A stretch of DNA of 8,983 nucleotides from an uncultured Methanomicrobiales archaeon (lineage in GTDB: Archaea; Thermoplasmatota; Thermoplasmata; Methanomassiliicoccales; Methanomethylophilaceae). Where the stretch lies: contig CAMMYR010000014.1 in NCBI GenBank assembly GCA_946528255.1, positions 1 to 8,983 of the forward strand, in the 5' to 3' direction. This document shows positions 5,076-8,983 of the stretch, piece after piece. Every line of letters begins with the position of its first letter. Within the stretch, counting starts at the first letter, position 1. A program made the position numbers and the translations under genes. The notes beneath the pieces are model-generated. The model searched no databases. It was not told where the DNA came from and saw only the letters and a list, made by a program, of their open reading frames with translations.

Positions 5076-6482
5076 TCAGAAATCGTGGTTCAGCGTGGAC
5101 TGGAACCTGTGGATCTCGCCGGGGATGGCGGTGGGGTATTTCCCGTTGACGCAGGCCAGGCATAGGTCGTTCTCCTTGATGCCGATGGCCTCGACCAGGC
5201 CCTCCATGCTGATGTATCCCAGGCTGTCGGCGCCGATGATCTCGCGGATCTCGTCGACGGTGTGCTTCGTGGCGATGAACTGGTCCCTGCTCTTCATGTC
5301 GACCCCGTAGTAGCAGGGCGCGATGATGGGCGGGCTGCCTACGCGCACGTGAACCTCTTTGGCGCCTGCCTTCCTGAGCATGGCGACCAGCTTCTTCAGG
5401 GTGGTCCCCCTGACGATGCTGTCGTCGATTATGAGGATGCGCTTGCCGCTGACCGTGCTCTTGATGGGGATCATCTTCATGGAGACGGCATCCTCCCTCT
5501 GCTTCTGGTCCGGCATGATGAAGGTCCTGCCGGCGAAACGGTTCTTCATGAAACCCTCCTCGTAGGGGACGCCGGCCACAAGCGCGTATCCGATGGCGTG
5601 GGCGCGTCCGGAGTCGGGGACGGGCATTACCAGGTCCACATCGGCGGGGCACTCCCTGGCCAGGATCTGTCCGATCCTCTTGCGGACCTCGTAGACCTCC
5701 CTGCCGTCGAGGACGGAATCAGGTCTTGCGAAGTACACCCACTCGAACATGCAGTACGCTTTGGAATGCTGTCCGGGTGCGGGGTAGATCTTGTAGCTGT
5801 CCTTGAAGATCTCGCAGACCTCGCCTGGCTCGATGTCGCGGACGAACTCCCCCTGGAGGGCGTCTATCGCGGAGCTCTCGGAGACGGCGATGTATCCGCC
5901 GTCCAGCTTGCCGAGGCAGAGCGGCCTGAACCCGTAGGGGTCCCTGACCGCGAAGAGCCTGTCGTTGATCAGGATGGTCAGCGAGAAGGAACCGTCCAGC
6001 TCCCCCATGGTGGCGCGGAGCGCCTTGACGGGGTCGTTGTACTGGTTCATGTACTTCCCGAGCAGCTTGATCACGAGCTCGCTGTCGGAGTCCGTGAGGA
6101 AGGTCCAGCCTTCCTTCATGTACTTGCCCTTCAGCTCTGAGAAGTTGGTGATGTCGCCGTTGTGGGCAACGGCGACGGGACCGAAATTGGTTGAAACCGT
6201 GAGGGGCTGGGCGTTCTCGATGCATTTGGCCCCGGTGGTCGAATACCTTACATGGCCGACCCCGGCATGGCCAACGAGCTTGGTCAGGCTCTCCTTGTCG
6301 AGAGCCACATTGACCAGGCCGTTGCCCTTCTCGGTGTTTATGGAGGCGCCGTCGAAAACGGATATGCCGGCGCTTTCCTGCCCGCGGTGTTGGATTATCA
6401 TGAGGGCCGTATAGATGTCAGGTGCGACGTCGTAGTCGGCGATGATACCGACGACACCGCAGCTGTGCTTCGGCCCGGCCAT
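5076..6482 (-). CDS. purF: Amidophosphoribosyltransferase
   Basis: This enzyme catalyses the first committed step of purine synthesis: PRPP plus glutamine to phosphoribosylamine. The 468 residues comprise an N-terminal class II glutamine amidotransferase domain and a C-terminal phosphoribosyltransferase domain. The catalytic Cys8 (HSCGVVGI) follows a 7-residue propeptide that would be cleaved to expose it. HRGQESAGI is at 32-40, GHVRYSTTG at 76-84 and HNGDITNF at 107-114. The PRPP loop IIDDSIVRGTT is at 351-361. Cys244 (CMFEWVYFARPDS), Cys390 (APCYYGVD), Cys441 and Cys444 (CLACVNGKYPT) match the four ligands of the 4Fe-4S cluster in the Bacillus-type enzyme, so this is the cluster-containing class. 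The ATG at 6482 lies 4 bases after GGAGG, which itself overlaps the L37e stop, so the two genes form an operon. No missing catalytic residue is seen. Confidence 0.98.
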   Translation of the reverse strand: MAGPKHSCGVVGIIADYDVAPDIYTALMIIQHRGQESAGISVFDGASINTEKGNGLVNVALDKESLTKLVGHAGVGHVRYSTTGAKCIENAQPLTVSTNFGPVAVAHNGDITNFSELKGKYMKEGWTFLTDSDSELVIKLLGKYMNQYNDPVKALRATMGELDGSFSLTILINDRLFAVRDPYGFRPLCLGKLDGGYIAVSESSAIDALQGEFVRDIEPGEVCEIFKDSYKIYPAPGQHSKAYCMFEWVYFARPDSVLDGREVYEVRKRIGQILARECPADVDLVMPVPDSGRAHAIGYALVAGVPYEEGFMKNRFAGRTFIMPDQKQREDAVSMKMIPIKSTVSGKRILIIDDSIVRGTTLKKLVAMLRKAGAKEVHVRVGSPPIIAPCYYGVDMKSRDQFIATKHTVDEIREIIGADSLGYISMEGLVEAIGIKENDLCLACVNGKYPTAIPGEIHRFQSTLNHDF

Positions 6483-6491
6483 GAAACCTCC

Positions 6492-6662
6492 TTACTCGCG
6501 GAGTTTAGCCCAAGCGTAGGACCTGATCTTGGCGGTCTTACCGTATCCGCAGGAGGCGCAGACGCCCTTCCTGACGTGGTAGGAGCGCTTTCCGCATCTG
6601 CGGCAAGGTATGTGGGTCTTGTACTTGTTGTGTCTTCCCTGTGCGGGTGTTCCCTTTCCCAT
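6492..6662 (-). CDS. rpl37e: 50S ribosomal protein L37e
   Basis: A 56-residue zinc-binding protein of the archaeal/eukaryotic large ribosomal subunit, beginning [20 protein letters not shown]. Two CxxC knuckles (CRRC at 20-23 and CASC at 35-38) bind zinc. The sequence is strongly basic, with the expected ending [17 protein letters not shown], and its length is typical. Of two close ATGs, the one at 6662 is chosen because it gives the family N-terminus and lies 8 bases from AAGGAG; the ATG at 6668 is only 2 bases from it and would add Met-Thr. The TAA stop is part of the purF ribosome binding region, so the pair is cotranscribed. In many archaea an LSm (Sm-like) gene precedes L37e; here it does not. 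Confidence 0.97.
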   Translation of the reverse strand: MGKGTPAQGRHNKYKTHIPCRRCGKRSYHVRKGVCASCGYGKTAKIRSYAWAKLRE

Positions 6663-6702
6663 GGTCATCTCTCCTTATCGTGATATCCAAGTCCGCGGGG
6701 AC

Positions 6703-7998
6703 TCAGAGGCCCGTTTCTATCTTTTTATAAGATAAATCGGGCGATACGATTTGCTCCATACGTGATTTAGTATTTAATGTAGTGGGTTGGATTTTTCCCG
6801 ATGCCCTGATGGGCCGCCAGCACCGGAAAGCGCTGAGCGCACCGAGGCATCTATTGCTGGGCGATCGGACGAAACCGCCGATGGTGGGAGCGTCCAGTCT
6901 ATCCATGTCGTAGAAGATGATGGCCTCCCTGACGCCATCCGCGCCGAACCCGGTGCCCATGAAGTGGTCCAGCATGGACATCCTCCACAGCAGGTCCAGG
7001 ACGGTGACCGCCATGCATCCGAAGTACGAGTTGGCCATATCGTCGTCGTACTCGTTCTGATCCATGAGCGAGAAGACGCTTCCCATGAAGCTGTCCCTGC
7101 CGTTCAGTATCCTGATGTAATCCAGCAGCACCTTGGTACCCTCGGCATCGGGGAACTTCAGGCGGATCTCCGACGCATCGGCGAACGCCTTGTGGTGGAG
7201 CTCGCCCTCATCATCCATGATCATCCACTCTATCTTCCCGTCGACGGGCATGAACATGTTCCAGTTCCACTGCGGATCGCAGTAGACCGGGACGCTCAGC
7301 GGATCTTCCGAGGACATGGATTCCATGGCGAGGTCCATCCCCGCCTCTTCTAACGCCTCCATATCGGGGCGGGAATCCGGGGAGAGCCCGGAAAGGCTCA
7401 TGACGGGCTCTATCTGGGACATATCGAGAATCCTGGTCAGGTATGCCGGGTCCGCGAACATGTTGATGTTCTCGGCGAGGCTCATCCTCAGGAGCGATGG
7501 GTCCTGGTAGACGCCCGCCTCCTTGCATATGGACATGAACTCCCTGTACACGGCGGTGGATTCGGCCATCAGCTTATCCACCCTGGATGATGCCGCCGCG
7601 ACGAGCTCTTTGGCCTCTGTCACGGCATCGTTGCCCTTCCCGGTCCAGGCTCCCCTGCACGAGAGATCCAGCTCCACCTGGAGCCTGTCGCCCGCGTAGA
7701 GGTGGTACGGATACTGGCGGCAGTATGCGGTGCGGTGGTCGTAGACCTTGCACCTCCTGCAGTCGAGGAAGGCGCAGGATCCCCTGCCCTTCTTCATTGC
7801 CAATGCGGTGTAGGGTTCGGGCCCCTTGCTCCTGACCAGCAGGTCCGGGTAGTTCTTCTTGAAGAATCCCCTCTCCTCGGGGAGGACCTCCGGCTGGCAC
7901 AGGCAGCACATTCCGCACTGCTCGGGGCATTCAACCTTCTTTCCGATAAGCTCGGAGTAATCGACCTCGACGTCCACAGATATCCTCTCCAACGGCAT
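6703..7998 (-). CDS. YkgJ-family cysteine-cluster (zinc/iron-chelating) protein with unrecognised C-terminal region
   Basis: A 431-residue open frame. Residues 24-114 show the cysteine pattern of the YkgJ family, proposed to chelate zinc or iron or bind an Fe-S cluster: CPEQCGMCCLC (Cys24, 28, 31, 32, 34), Cys75, Cys80, Cys83, YCRQYPYH (Cys93), and Cys114. Typical YkgJ proteins are about 100-250 residues. Here residues from about 125 on form a helical, acidic, Met/Trp-rich region I do not recognise (for example PQWNWNMFMPVDGKIEWMIM). The last 55 or so residues differ in base composition and cross the L37e promoter, so the true end may be earlier (see findings). The ATG at 7998 has GGGAG 10 bases upstream; a GTG at 7977 with GGAGAGG upstream is an alternative. 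The start overlaps the dihydroorotase 3' end by 68 bases, suggesting coupling. Function is unknown. Confidence 0.75.
   Translation of the reverse strand: MPLERISVDVEVDYSELIGKKVECPEQCGMCCLCQPEVLPEERGFFKKNYPDLLVRSKGPEPYTALAMKKGRGSCAFLDCRRCKVYDHRTAYCRQYPYHLYAGDRLQVELDLSCRGAWTGKGNDAVTEAKELVAAASSRVDKLMAESTAVYREFMSICKEAGVYQDPSLLRMSLAENINMFADPAYLTRILDMSQIEPVMSLSGLSPDSRPDMEALEEAGMDLAMESMSSEDPLSVPVYCDPQWNWNMFMPVDGKIEWMIMDDEGELHHKAFADASEIRLKFPDAEGTKVLLDYIRILNGRDSFMGSVFSLMDQNEYDDDMANSYFGCMAVTVLDLLWRMSMLDHFMGTGFGADGVREAIIFYDMDRLDAPTIGGFVRSPSNRCLGALSAFRCWRPIRASGKIQPTTLNTKSRMEQIVSPDLSYKKIETGL
6721..6731 (-). promoter_or_regulatory. TATA box for the L37e-purF operon
   Basis: The minus strand reads CTTATAAAAAG, the strongest TATA-like match in this spacer. 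Transcription would begin near 6700, leaving a leader of about 38 bases with AAGGAG before L37e. A second candidate, ATTAAATA, lies at 6771-6778. Both fall inside the nominal 3' end of the upstream YkgJ-type reading frame. Confidence 0.6.
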
Positions 7999-8983
7999 CC
8001 CCGCAGAACTCCCAGCCTTCTATTTGAACCTCGCCCCCGACCATGACGGTGTGGGGGAACACGGCGCGGAAGCCACCGTACTCGGAATGGCCGCACCTGC
8101 TGTGCAGTTTCTTCGGATCGATGGTGGACGATGCCCTGATATCGAATATAGCCAGATCCGCATCCATTCCCACGGCTATCCTGCCTTTGGGGATGCCGAA
8201 GGCATCGCAGGGGTTCTCCGCTCCCATGCGCATGACCCGGTCCAGCGGGATCCCGCCCGAGCGGAACATCTCCATGAGGATGGGCATGGTGGTCTCCACC
8301 CCCGGCATCCCGCCGGGAGCGGAATCGAAATCCTGGGACTTCTCATCGGATGTGTGCGGGGCGTGGTCGGTGCCGACCATATCGATGTCCCCCGCCAGGA
8401 ACCTCTTCCTCAGGGCGTCCCTGCAGGCATCGTTCCTTATCGGGGGGTTGACTTTGAATGCGGCGCCGGGGTTGCGGTCCACATCGAACGTGATGTGGTG
8501 CATGGTGCATTCGGTGGTGAACCCGGCGGCCTTGGCCATATCCAGGCCCTCCGTGGTTGTGATGTGGCAGATGTTGATCCTCCTGCCTTTGAAATTGGAA
8601 GCCAGCCTCCTGATGGCGTTCCACTCGGCCTCGGCCGGGCGGTTGCGGAGGTGGTCGCGGGTGCACTTCTCCGGTTCTTTGAGGATGAGGGAATCATCTT
8701 CGGCGTGGACGCTGACCCTCTTGCCCGTGGATAATGCATTCTCCACCGCCGGTACGAGCTCCTCGTCATCGTTGAGGAGGATGTTCCCTGTGGTCGATCC
8801 CATGAAGAGCTTGAATCCGGGGACCTGATGTGCCAGCATGCCGGCGTTGATGTTTGGCGTGATGGCGGCGAACAGCCCGTAGTCCACATAGGACCTCCCC
8901 GATACTGCGCGCTTCTTCGCCATCAGGGTCTCCAGGTCCGTGACCGGGGGCTTGGTGTTGGGCATATCGAGGATGCAGGTCAC
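7931..8983 (-). CDS. pyrC: Dihydroorotase, 5' end beyond window
   Basis: This amidohydrolase-superfamily zinc enzyme interconverts carbamoyl-aspartate and dihydroorotate in pyrimidine synthesis. The visible 350 residues start inside the protein: the first codon is GTG in the conserved VTCILDMPNTKPPVT strand, not a start. About 80 N-terminal residues, with the first HxH metal ligands, lie outside. Counting from the first visible codon: Lys58 in GFKLFMGSTTG is the likely carboxylated bridging lysine, His93 (VHAED) and His140 (CHITT) are metal ligands, and Asp206 in GTDHAPH is the catalytic acid/base. The PGGMPGVET loop (223-231) and GRIAVGMDADLAIFD (267-281) are also family features. It is type I (allantoinase-like) by these motifs. 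Allantoinase or hydantoinase is less likely given the FKLFMGSTTG and PGGMPGVET pattern. The stop lies inside the following YkgJ-type gene. Confidence 0.93.
   Translation of the reverse strand: MTCILDMPNTKPPVTDLETLMAKKRAVSGRSYVDYGLFAAITPNINAGMLAHQVPGFKLFMGSTTGNILLNDDEELVPAVENALSTGKRVSVHAEDDSLILKEPEKCTRDHLRNRPAEAEWNAIRRLASNFKGRRINICHITTTEGLDMAKAAGFTTECTMHHITFDVDRNPGAAFKVNPPIRNDACRDALRKRFLAGDIDMVGTDHAPHTSDEKSQDFDSAPGGMPGVETTMPILMEMFRSGGIPLDRVMRMGAENPCDAFGIPKGRIAVGMDADLAIFDIRASSTIDPKKLHSRCGHSEYGGFRAVFPHTVMVGGEVQIEGWEFCGDAVGEDICGRRGRLLRAYRKEG

Noticed and set aside
5262..6140. A 292-codon plus-strand open frame opposite purF
   Set aside because: It is the shadow of a fully motif-supported purF; its sequence is Val/Gly/Asp/Leu-rich without any recognisable domain.
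1..8983. CRISPR repeats, insertion-sequence ends, tRNA-linked integration site
   Set aside because: No regularly spaced repeats, transposase or integrase motifs were seen, and no repeated copy of the tRNA-Ala 3' end was noticed nearby.

Overview
The window looks like chromosomal DNA from a GC-rich methanogen-type archaeon. The archaeal domain is supported by a 50S ribosomal protein L37e gene, TATA-box promoters about 25 bases ahead of inferred transcript starts, GGAGG-type ribosome binding sites, a tRNA without an encoded CCA end, and an archaeal Prx6-type peroxiredoxin. Ten protein genes and one tRNA gene are visible. None of the ten stop codons is TAG. Together with the overall protein flavour this would fit Methanomassiliicoccales (Thermoplasmatota), but that placement is inference and I cannot confirm it from sequence alone.

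Layout. Positions 1-1942 (+ strand) carry two tandem, overlapping, paralogous CbiO/EcfA-type ABC ATPases. They are probably the energising subunits of an energy-coupling-factor importer (cobalt, nickel or a vitamin). The first is cut by the left edge. Both carry the same unusual C-terminal extension. A strong hairpin at 1946-1966 separates them from everything to the right, which is all on the - strand. Reading that strand in genomic order: dapB (lysine/diaminopimelate pathway); a peroxiredoxin with a cysteine-rich N-terminal extension and a Lys/Ala/Pro-rich C-terminal tail; a small pyridoxamine-phosphate-oxidase-like flavin protein with an HxlR-family regulator immediately upstream; tRNA-Ala(GGC); purF and, just upstream of it, the L37e gene; a YkgJ-type cysteine-cluster protein; and the 3' part of a dihydroorotase gene cut by the right edge.

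How the genes work together. The L37e-purF pair is tightly linked: the purF ribosome binding site overlaps the L37e stop codon. Dihydroorotase and purF belong to pyrimidine and purine synthesis. The HxlR regulator, flavin protein and peroxiredoxin lie in a row and may form a small redox-response block. dapB stands alone with its own promoter and a possible 11-codon leader ORF overlapping its start codon.

No mobile element, CRISPR array or integration site is visible. No stretch over 300 bases lacks a gene. The most unusual items are the tripartite peroxiredoxin, the shared C-terminal extension of the paired ATPases, and the uncertain 3' end of the YkgJ-type gene, which runs through the L37e promoter region. 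I see no clear evidence of a wholly new multi-gene system.
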